Positions 37,651 through 46,078 of a stretch of 64,000 bases of DNA are shown here, in pieces. Source of the stretch: Gammaproteobacteria bacterium (GTDB taxonomy: Bacteria; Pseudomonadota; Gammaproteobacteria; JACKNK01); contig JACKNJ010000007.1 in assembly GCA_024234895.1 (NCBI GenBank), positions 62,001-126,000 of the forward strand. Reading direction: 5' to 3'. Below the pieces are notes generated by a model that worked only from the letters and a program-made list of their open reading frames with translations, ran no database searches and had not been told where the DNA came from. The translations under genes and the position numbers were made by a program. How positions within the stretch are numbered: position 1 is the first letter of the stretch; every line of letters starts with the position of its first letter.

Positions 37651-38441
37651 GCGCGTTGATCAGCCTGTTCGAGGTGTTCGTCGCGACCATCCTGGACGTG
37701 CTGCCGATCGCGGCCATCATCTTCGGATTCCAGTTGTTCGTGCTGCGCCGCCCGGTGCCGAATCTCGGCAAGGTGCTGCTCGGCTTCTTCTATGTGCTGC
37801 TCGGTCTGGCCTTTTTCCTGGAAGGCCTGGACATGGCGCTGTTCCCGCTCGGCAAGCTGATGGCCGCGCAACTCACCGACCCGGCCTTCATCGCCGGCGG
37901 CATCGAACAGGCCGCCGCAGTGTTGTCCTGGCAGGACTACAAATGGGTCTACCTGTTCGCCTTCCTGATCGGCTTCGCGACCACGATCGCGGAACCCTCG
38001 CTGATCGCGGTCGCTATCAAGGCGCAGGAGGTTTCCGCCGGCGGCATCACCGTGTGGGGACTGCGCATCGCGGTCGCGTTCGGGGTCGCCATCGGCATAT
38101 CGCTCGGCACCTACCGCATCGTCACCGGCACCCCGCTGCATTACTACATCATCGTCGGCTACATCTTCGTGGTGTTTCAGACCATGTACGCGCCGAAGAT
38201 GATCATCCCGCTCGCCTATGACTCCGGCGGCGTCACCACCTCGACCGTGACCGTGCCGCTGGTGGCCGCGCTGGGCCTCGGCCTGGCGGCCACCGTGCCC
38301 GGTCGCAGCACGCTGCTGGATGGTTTCGGCCTGATCGCCTTCGCCAGCCTGTTTCCGATGATCACCGTGATGGGTTACGCCCAGATCGCCCAATTCCGTG
38401 CCCGCCGCGCCGTGGCGGCCTCCCGTTCAGAGGGTCTCTGA
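37647..38441 (+). CDS. DUF1538 integral membrane protein, second copy
   Basis: This 264-residue paralogue of the preceding gene carries the same motifs (FATTIAEPSLIAVAIKA, PKMIIPLAYDSGGVTTSTVT, DGFGLIAFASLFPMI). The two probably assemble as a heteromer or arose by duplication of a half-transporter; in other bacteria the two DUF1538 units may be fused. The GTG at 37647-37649 overlaps the previous stop as GTGA. The PII-like gene starts 2 bp after its stop. Confidence 0.85.
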   Translation: MSALISLFEVFVATILDVLPIAAIIFGFQLFVLRRPVPNLGKVLLGFFYVLLGLAFFLEGLDMALFPLGKLMAAQLTDPAFIAGGIEQAAAVLSWQDYKWVYLFAFLIGFATTIAEPSLIAVAIKAQEVSAGGITVWGLRIAVAFGVAIGISLGTYRIVTGTPLHYYIIVGYIFVVFQTMYAPKMIIPLAYDSGGVTTSTVTVPLVAALGLGLAATVPGRSTLLDGFGLIAFASLFPMITVMGYAQIAQFRARRAVAASRSEGL

Positions 38442-38443
38442 CC

Positions 38444-38794
38444 ATGCACTTCAAACTGATATTCGCGCTCGTCCAGGACGACAACACGCAGAAGGTGTTG
38501 AAAGCCGCCCGCGAAGCTGGCGCCACCGGCTCCACCATCATCAGCAACGCGCGCGGCGAAGGCCTCTATCAGAGCAAGAGCTTCTTCGGCCTGAATCTGG
38601 AGACCCAGCGCGACATCGTCCTGTTCCTGGTCGAGGAACACCTCGCCCGGAACATCCTCGAGCGCATCGCCGAGGCCGGCGAATTCGATACCAACCCCGG
38701 CAGCGGCATCGCCTTCCAGCTCGACGTCGAAGACGCGGTCGGCGTGGCCCAGCAGGTCAAGAAACTATCCGACGTAGTGGAGGAAGAGATATGA
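38444..38794 (+). CDS. PII-like signalling protein
   Basis: This 116-residue protein has the ferredoxin-like beta-alpha-beta fold of PII proteins (FKLIFALVQDDNTQKVLKAARE ... GATGSTIISNARGEG). It departs from GlnB in the T-loop: GLYQSKSFFGLNLETQRD replaces the usual sequence, and the uridylylated tyrosine is absent. Its C-terminal part is GSGIAFQLDVEDAVGV. It is likely to trimerise and gate the neighbouring DUF1538 proteins, as GlnK gates AmtB. The bound ligand is unknown. Confidence 0.82.
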   Translation: MHFKLIFALVQDDNTQKVLKAAREAGATGSTIISNARGEGLYQSKSFFGLNLETQRDIVLFLVEEHLARNILERIAEAGEFDTNPGSGIAFQLDVEDAVGVAQQVKKLSDVVEEEI

Positions 38795-39207
38795 GCCACC
38801 CCCGTATCAGCGTGCGCGACGTGATGAAGCCGGATGTCGACATGGTCGACGGCATGACCACGGTCGCGGACGCCCTGATCAACATGAAGCACACCGACAG
38901 CAAGTGCCTGATCGTCAAGAAGCGCGACGACAACGACGAATACGGCATCGTCACGCTGTCCGACATCGCCAAGAAGGTGCTCGCCGTGGACCGCGCGCCG
39001 GAACGCGTGAACATCTACGAGATCATGACCAAGCCCGTCATCGACGTGGACCCGAACATGGACATCCGCTACTGCGCGCGTCTGTTCGGCCGCTTCGCGC
39101 TGAACCGCGCGCCGGTCATCGAGAACGGCAAGGTGGTCGGCATCATCAGCCACTCCGACATGGTCATCCGCGGCTGGAAGGCCTATCTGGACAGCAAGGC
39201 CGGATAA
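38791..39207 (+). CDS. CBS-domain protein
   Basis: This 138-residue protein consists of two CBS motifs forming one Bateman module (VRDVMKPDVDMVDGMTTVADAL ... YGIVTLSDIAKKVL and IYEIMTKPVIDVDPNMDIR ... VVGIISHSDMVIRG). Such modules bind adenine nucleotides. The ATG at 38791 overlaps the stop of the PII-like gene as ATGA, so the four genes 36925-39207 form one coupled operon. It probably acts with the PII-like protein as an energy-status sensor for the DUF1538 membrane pair. Confidence 0.9.
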   Translation: MSHPRISVRDVMKPDVDMVDGMTTVADALINMKHTDSKCLIVKKRDDNDEYGIVTLSDIAKKVLAVDRAPERVNIYEIMTKPVIDVDPNMDIRYCARLFGRFALNRAPVIENGKVVGIISHSDMVIRGWKAYLDSKAG

Positions 39208-39264
39208 CACCGCGCGCGTCCGGTGGTGGTCTACGCTGAACCGCTACCGCCACCGGATACGCCG

Positions 39265-39612
39265 ATGCCCCATCATCGCCTCGTCACGGCTTTCATCGCC
39301 GGCTCCCTGACATTCGCCGCCCCGTCCGCGAACGCGTTCTTCTGCATCATGATGAACGCGATGATGAATGGCGGTGGCGGCAACCATTTCAGCGGCCACA
39401 TGGGTGCGCGACCGTACTTCGGCGGCGCACCGATTGCCTTCAACGGTGCGTATCCACCGCCCTTCATGGCGATGCCGCCTCCCGGCCATGGCATGCCCGC
39501 GGCCCTGCCGCCCATCCAGCCGCCCGTACAGTGGCCGATGCAGCCGCGCGCCGCAGCACCCCACACCAATGCCAAACCCGCCATTGCCGAGCGCGCCGCT
39601 GAAACCGAATAA
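39265..39612 (+). CDS. Small secreted Pro/Gly/Met-rich protein
   Basis: This 115-residue protein has a signal peptide (VTAFIAGSLTFAAPSANA) followed by a low-complexity mature part rich in Met, Pro, Gly and His (CIMMNAMMNGGGGNHFSGHM, PPPFMAMPPPGHGMPAALPP). No family was recognised. Its composition and its position facing a sulfur-globule-type gene suggest a second envelope or globule-coat protein; a Met/His metal-binding role is an alternative. The start was placed at the ATG (39265) that gives a clean signal peptide. Confidence 0.6.
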   Translation: MPHHRLVTAFIAGSLTFAAPSANAFFCIMMNAMMNGGGGNHFSGHMGARPYFGGAPIAFNGAYPPPFMAMPPPGHGMPAALPPIQPPVQWPMQPRAAAPHTNAKPAIAERAAETE

Positions 39613-39639
39613 CCGCCGGCACGACAGCCCCGAAAACAC

Positions 39640-39675
39640 AAAAGCCCAGCCCGGAAACCCGGACTGGGCTTTTTC
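39640..39675. terminator. Bidirectional terminator between convergent genes
   Basis: AAAAGCCCAGcCCGG pairs with CCGGaCTGGGCTTTTT. A-run and T-run flank the hairpin on both sides, so it terminates both the gene ending at 39612 and the one ending at 39723. Confidence 0.85.
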
Positions 39676-39722
39676 ATGGCCGGCGGACCAGCAACCTGGT
39701 CCGACCGGCTGGCGATGACGCC

Positions 39723-40103
39723 TTACTGGGCTTCGGCGGCGGCCGGCGCGGCAGGCATCACCGGAGCCGGCAGATACGGGCGATAGCCCCAACCGCGGCG
39801 ATGGGTCCAAGGCGCCATGCCGGCCCACGGACCGTTGCTGTACCAGCCGTTGGTCGCACCGTCCATCATCGCGCGGGCATCGACGCGCAGACGCACGTCG
39901 AATTCGGCATCGCCCATACCGGCACCGTTGAACGGGCCCCACTGGGTCATGGTGTTCCACGGACCACCCCAGCCGCTGTTGCCGAACGGGCCCCAGCCAC
40001 TGTTGTTCCAGGGACCGCCCCACCAGGCCTGGGCGTTGGACATCGGCAGCGCGGCGGCGCCGGCCACCAGGGCCACGGCAACAACTTTACGAATCGGGTT
40101 CAT
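39723..40103 (-). CDS. Sulfur globule-type structural protein
   Basis: This 126-residue exported protein has a signal peptide (VVAVALVAGAAALPMSNAQA) and a mature N-terminus built of Gly/Trp/Asn/Pro repeats (WWGGPWNNSGWGPFGNSGWG). Then comes a short DVRLRVDARAMMDG segment and a Tyr/Trp-rich end. This repeat composition matches the envelope proteins of periplasmic sulfur globules in Chromatiaceae. If correct, the organism stores elemental sulfur during sulfide or thiosulfate oxidation. The ATG at 40101-40103 was chosen for the signal peptide; the open frame extends further upstream without a plausible start. Confidence 0.75.
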   Translation of the reverse strand: MNPIRKVVAVALVAGAAALPMSNAQAWWGGPWNNSGWGPFGNSGWGGPWNTMTQWGPFNGAGMGDAEFDVRLRVDARAMMDGATNGWYSNGPWAGMAPWTHRRGWGYRPYLPAPVMPAAPAAAEAQ

Positions 40104-40345
40104 GACGGTCTCCAGTCGAATTCGGTGTGGGAGGTGGAACGAGCGCCCCACCAGGAAAGAGGAAAAACAGACGCCCATATGTACATCAGGGTTTTCTAAT
40201 GCTCAAGTCGTTTTTGTTTATGACCCGCCGGTCAAAGCTAGCAGACTCGCTCTAAGTCATTGTTTCGGCGACTGATCCCCAACAAGCCACGTTTCTTTGC
40301 ATGGCGCGGGAATCCTCACCCCGTCTTCCGCTACGCTACCCGGCC

Positions 40346-42124
40346 ATGACCGGCCAACACTACACATGGCGCACCCTGCTCGCGATCGCGCTGGAACACC
40401 GCCGCGCACTGATCGCCGCGCACCTGATCGCGATCGCCGCCGCGCTGCTCGCCACGCCGGTGCCGCTGCTGATGCCGACCATGGTCGACGAGGTGCTGCT
40501 CGACAAACCCGGCTGGGCGGTCGCGATGATCGACGCCGTCACGCCGGGCGACTGGCACGGCCCGGTGCTCTACATCGTCATGTCGCTGGTCGCGGCGGTG
40601 TTCCTGCGCATGTCCAGCTCCCTGCTCGGCGTGTGGCAGACCTGGCAGTTCACGACCATCTCCAAGGACGCGGTGTTCCGTCTGCGCAGCGATCTGCTGC
40701 GACGCCTGGGCCGGGTATCGATGGCCGAGTACGAGACGCTCGGCAGCGGCGCGGTCAGCGCGCACTTCGTCACCGACATGCAGGCGATCGACAAATTCCT
40801 CGGCGAGTCGATCAGCAAGTTCATGGTCGCGGTGCTGACCCTGATCGGCGTATCCGCCGTGTTGCTGTGGATGCACTGGCAACTGGCGCTGTTCATCCTG
40901 TTCATGAACCCGGTGGTGATCTGGTTCACGCTGCTGGTCGGCAAGCACGTGAAGGACCTCAAGACGCATGAAAACCGCGCCTTCGAAGTCTTCCAGTCCG
41001 CGTTGACCGAAACCCTCGACGGCATCCAGCAGATCCGCGCCGCCAACCGCGAGCGCCATTACCTGATGCGCGTGATCGACCACGCCCGCGAGGTCCGCGA
41101 CCACGGCACCGCCTACGAATGGAAGAGCGACGCCGCCAGCCGCATGTCCTTCCTGATCTTCCTGGCTGGCTTCGAGGCGTTCCGCGCCGTCTCGATGCTG
41201 CTGGTGCTGTTCTCGGACCTGAGCATCGGCCAGATGATGGCCGTGTTCGGCTACCTCTGGTTCATGATGGCGCCGGTGCAGGAAATCCTCGGCATCCAGT
41301 ACAGCCTGTTCGCCGCCAAGGCCGCGCTCGGACGCATCAACCGCCTGCTCGATCTGCACCTGGAGCCGGACTACCCCGCGCTGGAAGACCCGTTCAAAGG
41401 CCAGCACACGGTCGGCCTCGACGTCGACGGGATCGAATTCGCCTATGGCGACGGCCCGCCGGTGCTCGACCAGCTCAGCCTGCACATCAAGCCCGGTGAG
41501 AAGGTCGCCCTGGTCGGCGCCAGCGGCGGCGGCAAATCCACGCTCGTGCAGGTGCTGCTCGGCCTCTATCCGCCCTCCGCCGGCCAGGTCCGCTTCGGCG
41601 GCGTGCCGGTGGAACGCATCGGTCTGGAACGCATCCGCGAACACGTCGCCGTGGTCCTGCAACAGCCGGCGCTGTTCAACGAATCGGTGCGCATGAACCT
41701 GACGCTCGGCCGCGATCTGCCCGACGAGGCAATCTGGCAGGCGCTGGAGATCGCGCAACTGAAGGACGACATCGCCGCGCTGCCGGACGGCCTGAACAGC
41801 CTGGTCGGACGTCAGGGCGTGCGCCTGTCCGGTGGCCAGCGCCAGCGCCTCGCGATCGCGCGCATGATCCTCGCGGACCCAAAGGTGGTCATCCTCGACG
41901 AAGCCACCTCGGCGCTCGACACTGACACCGAAGCCCGCCTGCACGCCGCCATGCGCGCATTCCTCAACGACCGCACCACGCTGATCGTCGCCCACCGCCT
42001 GAGCGCCGTGAAACAGGCGGATCGGGTCTACGTATTCGACGCCGGTCGCATCATCGAGGAAGGCGAACACGCCGAACTGCTCGACAACGGCGGCCTGTAC
42101 ACCAAGCTCTACGGCCACGCCTGA
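40346..42124 (+). CDS. ABC transporter, fused permease/ATP-binding (MsbA-like)
   Basis: This is a half-transporter exporter with an N-terminal six-helix membrane domain (residues ~15-300) and a C-terminal ATPase. The ATPase has Walker A GASGGGKST, Q-loop VVLQQPALFNES, signature RLSGGQRQR, Walker B KVVILDEATSALD and H-loop AHRLSAV. It has 592 residues from the ATG at 40346; an ATG 15 codons earlier is possible but encodes an unconvincing leader. It should act as a homodimer in the inner membrane. Lipid or drug export fits the family, but neighbours give no substrate clue. Confidence 0.88.
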   Translation: MTGQHYTWRTLLAIALEHRRALIAAHLIAIAAALLATPVPLLMPTMVDEVLLDKPGWAVAMIDAVTPGDWHGPVLYIVMSLVAAVFLRMSSSLLGVWQTWQFTTISKDAVFRLRSDLLRRLGRVSMAEYETLGSGAVSAHFVTDMQAIDKFLGESISKFMVAVLTLIGVSAVLLWMHWQLALFILFMNPVVIWFTLLVGKHVKDLKTHENRAFEVFQSALTETLDGIQQIRAANRERHYLMRVIDHAREVRDHGTAYEWKSDAASRMSFLIFLAGFEAFRAVSMLLVLFSDLSIGQMMAVFGYLWFMMAPVQEILGIQYSLFAAKAALGRINRLLDLHLEPDYPALEDPFKGQHTVGLDVDGIEFAYGDGPPVLDQLSLHIKPGEKVALVGASGGGKSTLVQVLLGLYPPSAGQVRFGGVPVERIGLERIREHVAVVLQQPALFNESVRMNLTLGRDLPDEAIWQALEIAQLKDDIAALPDGLNSLVGRQGVRLSGGQRQRLAIARMILADPKVVILDEATSALDTDTEARLHAAMRAFLNDRTTLIVAHRLSAVKQADRVYVFDAGRIIEEGEHAELLDNGGLYTKLYGHA

Positions 42125-42177
42125 CGACGCCCGCTGTCCGGTTTTGTAACGATCGGCGCGTGGTATCGAACCAAGGC

Positions 42178-42202
42178 CGATCGCGGCTGAAGCCACTCCT
42201 AC
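42178..42202. repeat. Single arm of REP-like family B
   Basis: CGATCGCGGCTGAAGCCACT followed by CCTAC is a half copy of the GTAGGAGCGGCTTCAGCC family in the gap between the ABC gene and rimI. The partner arm is missing. Confidence 0.6.
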
Positions 42203-42248
42203 GCCACCACAATTCACCGCCCATCGCCCCCCGTGGCGACGCGGCGAT

Positions 42249-42710
42249 TCAAACCGCCCTCGCGAAGATCAGCGCGTCCTCGTGGCCCCGCGCGGCAGGG
42301 TAATAATTCTTGCGCCGCCCGACCTCGTTGAAGCCGAGGTCTTCGTAGAGCGTCACCGCCGCCATGTTGCTCGGGCGGACCTCCAGGAACATCGTGTCCG
42401 CGCCACGTTCGCCGGCGAGGCGGAACATGAACCGGATCATCGCCCGCGCCAGCCCCTGACGACGGAATTTCGGGTTCACGCAGACGTTCAGGATGTGCGC
42501 CTCGCCGACGGCGACGGACATCACGAAATACCCCATCACCACGCCGTCATCGATGCAGACCCAGCAGGAATAGCCGACCCGGATGCAGTCGCGCAGGATG
42601 CCCTCCGTCCAGGGATGGGTGTAAGAGACGTTTTCGACGGCCATCACGGCGGGCACGTCGCCCGCCGTCATCGGGCGCAGCGTGCGGCAGTCCGTGTCGC
42701 CGATCGGCAC
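42249..42710 (-). CDS. rimI: Ribosomal-protein S18 alanine N-acetyltransferase
   Basis: This GNAT-fold enzyme acetylates the N-terminal alanine of ribosomal protein S18. Recognisable parts are the start TLRPMTAGDVPAVMAVENVSYTHPWTE, the acetyl-CoA loop VNPKFRRQGLARAMI, and LEVRPSNMAAVTLYEDLGFNEVGRRKNYYP. About 153 residues is normal. The GTG at 42708-42710 lies just after the udg stop with AGG upstream, so the two genes are coupled. Confidence 0.92.
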   Translation of the reverse strand: MPIGDTDCRTLRPMTAGDVPAVMAVENVSYTHPWTEGILRDCIRVGYSCWVCIDDGVVMGYFVMSVAVGEAHILNVCVNPKFRRQGLARAMIRFMFRLAGERGADTMFLEVRPSNMAAVTLYEDLGFNEVGRRKNYYPAARGHEDALIFARAV

Positions 42711-42712
42711 GT

Positions 42713-43627
42713 CTACCTGCCTTGCAGCAGCCGGCGCACGTAGCGCAGATCGTCCCAGGCCTTGCGCTTGTCCGCCGGGGTGCGCAGCAGATAGGCCGGG
42801 TGATAGGTCACGACCACGGGCAGCTCGAAGTCCCGCAACGCATGACTGCGGCCACGCAGGCGGGCGAGGCTTTCGCTGGTTTCCAGCAGGCTGTGCGCGG
42901 CGTGCCGGCCCAGCGCGACCAGCACGGTCGGCTGGACGAGTTGCACCTGCCGCCACAGATAGCCGGAACAGGCCGCCACTTCCGGTGCCTGCGGGTCACG
43001 ATTATTCGGCGGGCGGCACTTGAGCACGTTGGCGATGTAGACCTGTTCGCGTTCCAGCCCGATGGCCTTGAGCATCGCGTTCAGCAACATGCCGGCGCGG
43101 CCGACGAAGGGCTCACCCTGGACATCCTCGTCCCATCCGGGCGCCTCGCCGACGATCATCAGCCGGGCCTTGCGGTCACCCACGCCGAACACGGTGTTGG
43201 TGCGGGTCTTGTGCAGATCGCAGCGCGTGCAGGCGGCGACCCGATCGGCCAGCGCCTCCCAACCGAGCTGCGAAACCCCGAAATCCAGCGGCAGGTCGAC
43301 ATCGTGGTCGACGTCATCGTCGTCCGGGATCGGCCCGTCAAGGTAGGCGTCGAGCGGCGGCAGGTCGTCGGACGGCATGGCGTTGTCCCACGGAGCATCC
43401 GTTTCGGGCTCCCGACGCTCGGCGGACGCAAGCCCCTGCGGCGCGGGCGAGACGGATGGCTTGCTCCGTGGCAACGCGCTGGCGGCAGGCGCGATTGCCT
43501 CCGGCACACGAACCGGCTCCGGAGTCGACGCCTGCGGCGACGCCGTGGCGACAGGCGCGTCGCGAGGCACCCAGACATCGATGTCCATCGCGTCGAGACA
43601 GGCTTGGCGGCGGGCGTCCAGGGGCAT
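42713..43627 (-). CDS. Uracil-DNA glycosylase, family 4 (Fe-S)
   Basis: This DNA repair enzyme removes uracil from DNA. The C-terminal ~190 residues form the catalytic domain, with active-site motif GEAPGWDEDVQGEPFVGRAG, NVLKCRPPNNRDP and the second motif TYHPAYLLR. Four cysteines (CTRCDLH, VLKC, AACSG) should hold a 4Fe-4S cluster. The first ~110 residues are Pro/Ala/acidic low complexity, probably disordered. It lies directly upstream of rimI, a pairing common in gammaproteobacteria. Confidence 0.9.
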   Translation of the reverse strand: MPLDARRQACLDAMDIDVWVPRDAPVATASPQASTPEPVRVPEAIAPAASALPRSKPSVSPAPQGLASAERREPETDAPWDNAMPSDDLPPLDAYLDGPIPDDDDVDHDVDLPLDFGVSQLGWEALADRVAACTRCDLHKTRTNTVFGVGDRKARLMIVGEAPGWDEDVQGEPFVGRAGMLLNAMLKAIGLEREQVYIANVLKCRPPNNRDPQAPEVAACSGYLWRQVQLVQPTVLVALGRHAAHSLLETSESLARLRGRSHALRDFELPVVVTYHPAYLLRTPADKRKAWDDLRYVRRLLQGR

Positions 43628-43831
43628 GAGTTACCGGTTTGCAACGGGGTGATGGCCACGCATTGTGCCCGGAGAGCCGCGGCGCAACCAGACGAGCCCG
43701 GGCAAGCAACCGATCTGACAGGGAATTCGGTATTCCCGGGGTGTTTCGGGAACATCATCGGATGCTGTTATAATGCCGGGTTTCCGTCGCCACGGCGCCC
43801 GCAACTCAACACTCCAATCGAGCTCACCGAC

Positions 43832-45916
43832 ATGACCGACCTCAGCAAGTACCGCAACATCGGCATCTTTGCCCATGTTGACGCCGGCAAGACCACCACC
43901 ACCGAGCGAATCCTCAAGCTCACCGGCAAGATCCACAAGATTGGCGAGGTCCATGACGGCGCGGCCACCACCGACTTCATGGTTCAGGAGCAGGAGCGCG
44001 GCATCACCATCCAGTCGGCGGCGACCACCGCGTTCTGGAAAGACCACCGCCTGAACATCATCGACACCCCCGGACACGTCGACTTCACCATCGAGGTCTA
44101 CCGCTCGCTGAAGGTGCTGGACGGCGGCATCGGTGTGTTCTGCGGTTCCGGCGGCGTCGAGCCGCAGTCCGAGACCAACTGGCGCTATGCGAACGACTCC
44201 GAAGTCTCGCGCGTCATCTTCGTCAACAAGCTCGACCGCATGGGCGCGGACTTCTACCGCGTGGTCGGCCAGGTCAAGAACATCCTGGCCGCCAACCCGC
44301 TGGTCATGGTGTTGCCGATCGGCGTCGAGGAAGAATTCAAGGGCGTCGTCGATCTGCTGACCCGCAAGGCCCACATCTGGGACAACTCCGGCGATCCGAT
44401 GAACTTCGAGATCGTCGATCCGCCGGCGGACATGGCCGACAAGATCGAGGAATACCGCCACGCGCTGGTCGAGGCCGCCGTCGAGCAGGACGAAGAGCTG
44501 ATGATGGCCTACCTGGAAGGCGAAGAGCCGTCCATCGACGACATCAAGCGCTGCATCCGCAAGGGCACCAACGAACTGGTGTTCTTCCCGACCTACTGCG
44601 GCTCCGCGTTCAAGAACAAGGGCATCCAGCTGGTCCTGGACGCCGTCGTCGACTATCTGCCGAGCCCGACCGAGGTCAAGCCCCAGGAAGAAGTCGACGA
44701 GGAAGGCAACGAAACCGGCAATTTCGCGATCGTCGACCCGGACGCGCCGCTGCGCGCGCTGGCGTTCAAGATCATGGACGACCGCTACGGCGCGCTGACC
44801 TTCACCCGCATCTACTCCGGCAAGATCAAGAAGGGCGACACCGTCCTCAACACCTTCACCGGCAAGACCGAGCGCATCGGCCGTATCGTTGAGATGCACG
44901 CCGATGAGCGTATCGAGAAGGATTCCGCGCAGGCCGGCGACATCATCGCCCTGCTCGGCATGAAGATGACCCAGACCGGTCACACCCTGTGCGACCCGGA
45001 CCACCCGGCCACGCTGGAACCGATGGTGTTCCCGGATCCGGTCATCTCCATCGCCATCGCCCCGAAGGACAAGGGCGCGGCCGAGAAGCTGGGCATCGCG
45101 CTGAACAAGATGATGCAGGAAGACCCGTCCTTCCGCGTCGAGACCGACGAGGACTCCGGCGAGACCATCATCAAGGGCATGGGCGAACTGCACCTCGACA
45201 TCAAGGTCGACATCCTCAAGCGTACCCACGGCATCGAGACCATCATCGGCAAGCCGCAGGTCGCCTACCGTGAGTCGATCACCGCCACGGTCGCCGACAG
45301 CTACACCCACAAGAAGCAGACCGGCGGTTCCGGCCAGTACGCGAAGATCGACTACCGCATCGAACCGGGCGAGCCGGGCACCGGCTTCGTGTTCGTGTCC
45401 GAAGTCACCGGCGGCAACGTGCCCCGTGAGTTCTGGCCGTCCGTCGAAAAGGGCTTCAAGCAGTCCATCGTGCGCGGCACCCTCGCCGGCTTCCCTCTGG
45501 AAGACGTCAAGTTCGCGCTGACCGACGGTGGCTTCCACCCGGTCGACTCCTCGGGTATCGCCTACGAAATCGCCGCCAAGGCCGCGTATCGCCAGTCCAT
45601 CCCGAAGGCCGGCCCGCAGCTGATGGAACCGATCATGAAGCTCGACGTGTTCTGCCCGGAGGACAATGTCGGTGACGTCATCGGCGACCTGAACCGCCGC
45701 CGCGCGATGATCCAGGGTCAGGAATCCGGCCCGACCGGCACCCGCGTCAAGGCCCAGGCCCCGCTGTCCGAGATGTTCGGCTACATCGGCGACCTGCGCA
45801 CGATGACCTCGGGCCGTGGTCAGTTCTCCATGGAGTTCGACCACTACTCCCCGTGCCCGCGCAACGTCTCGGAAGCGGTCATCAAGGAAGTCCAGGAGCG
45901 CAACAAGGCCAAGTAA
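43832..45916 (+). CDS. fusA: Elongation factor G, EF-G2 type
   Basis: This translational GTPase catalyses ribosome translocation. G1 AHVDAGKTTT, G2 RGITI, G3 DTPGHVDF and G4 NKLD are present. Domain IV carries GGSGQYAKIDY, and it ends in domain V with GYIGDLRTMTSGRGQFSMEF. The loop CGSGGVEPQSETNWRYAN, in place of AVGGVQPQSETVWRQA, marks the EF-G2 subfamily that often coexists with the str-operon copy. It has 694 residues. It stands alone, not beside rpsL/rpsG/tuf, so a second fusA probably exists elsewhere. Confidence 0.93.
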   Translation: MTDLSKYRNIGIFAHVDAGKTTTTERILKLTGKIHKIGEVHDGAATTDFMVQEQERGITIQSAATTAFWKDHRLNIIDTPGHVDFTIEVYRSLKVLDGGIGVFCGSGGVEPQSETNWRYANDSEVSRVIFVNKLDRMGADFYRVVGQVKNILAANPLVMVLPIGVEEEFKGVVDLLTRKAHIWDNSGDPMNFEIVDPPADMADKIEEYRHALVEAAVEQDEELMMAYLEGEEPSIDDIKRCIRKGTNELVFFPTYCGSAFKNKGIQLVLDAVVDYLPSPTEVKPQEEVDEEGNETGNFAIVDPDAPLRALAFKIMDDRYGALTFTRIYSGKIKKGDTVLNTFTGKTERIGRIVEMHADERIEKDSAQAGDIIALLGMKMTQTGHTLCDPDHPATLEPMVFPDPVISIAIAPKDKGAAEKLGIALNKMMQEDPSFRVETDEDSGETIIKGMGELHLDIKVDILKRTHGIETIIGKPQVAYRESITATVADSYTHKKQTGGSGQYAKIDYRIEPGEPGTGFVFVSEVTGGNVPREFWPSVEKGFKQSIVRGTLAGFPLEDVKFALTDGGFHPVDSSGIAYEIAAKAAYRQSIPKAGPQLMEPIMKLDVFCPEDNVGDVIGDLNRRRAMIQGQESGPTGTRVKAQAPLSEMFGYIGDLRTMTSGRGQFSMEFDHYSPCPRNVSEAVIKEVQERNKAK

Positions 45917-45941
45917 GCCTCAGTCGCCTCCCGCAGTAACG

Positions 45942-45977
45942 AAAAGGCCCTGTCCGGCAACGGACAGGGCCTTTTTT
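45942..45977 (+). terminator. Rho-independent terminator of fusA
   Basis: AAAAGGCCCTGTCCG pairs with CGGACAGGGCC and is followed by TTTTTT, starting 26 bp after the fusA stop. Confidence 0.92.
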
Positions 45978-46027
45978 GTGCCTATCGGAATCCGCATTCA
46001 CACGGGCCCGATCAAAAGGCGGGCAAC

Positions 46028-46055
46028 AAAAAAGGGAGCCAAGGCTCCCTTTTTT
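46028..46055 (-). terminator. Terminator of ilvC
   Basis: AAGGGAGCC pairs with GGCTCCCTT (46032-46051); on the minus strand it is followed by a T run. It lies 24 bp after the ilvC stop and works against read-through from fusA as well. Confidence 0.88.
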
Positions 46056-46078
46056 GATACCAGGAATGACCCGTCGGA

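Noticed and set aside
40331..42217. 628-residue minus-strand frame opposite the ABC exporter
   Set aside because: It is the complementary frame of a gene with complete ABC motifs; composition is shadow-like and no start signal is present.
43631..45844. 737-residue minus-strand frame opposite fusA
   Set aside because: It is an antisense shadow of EF-G2; no recognisable domain.
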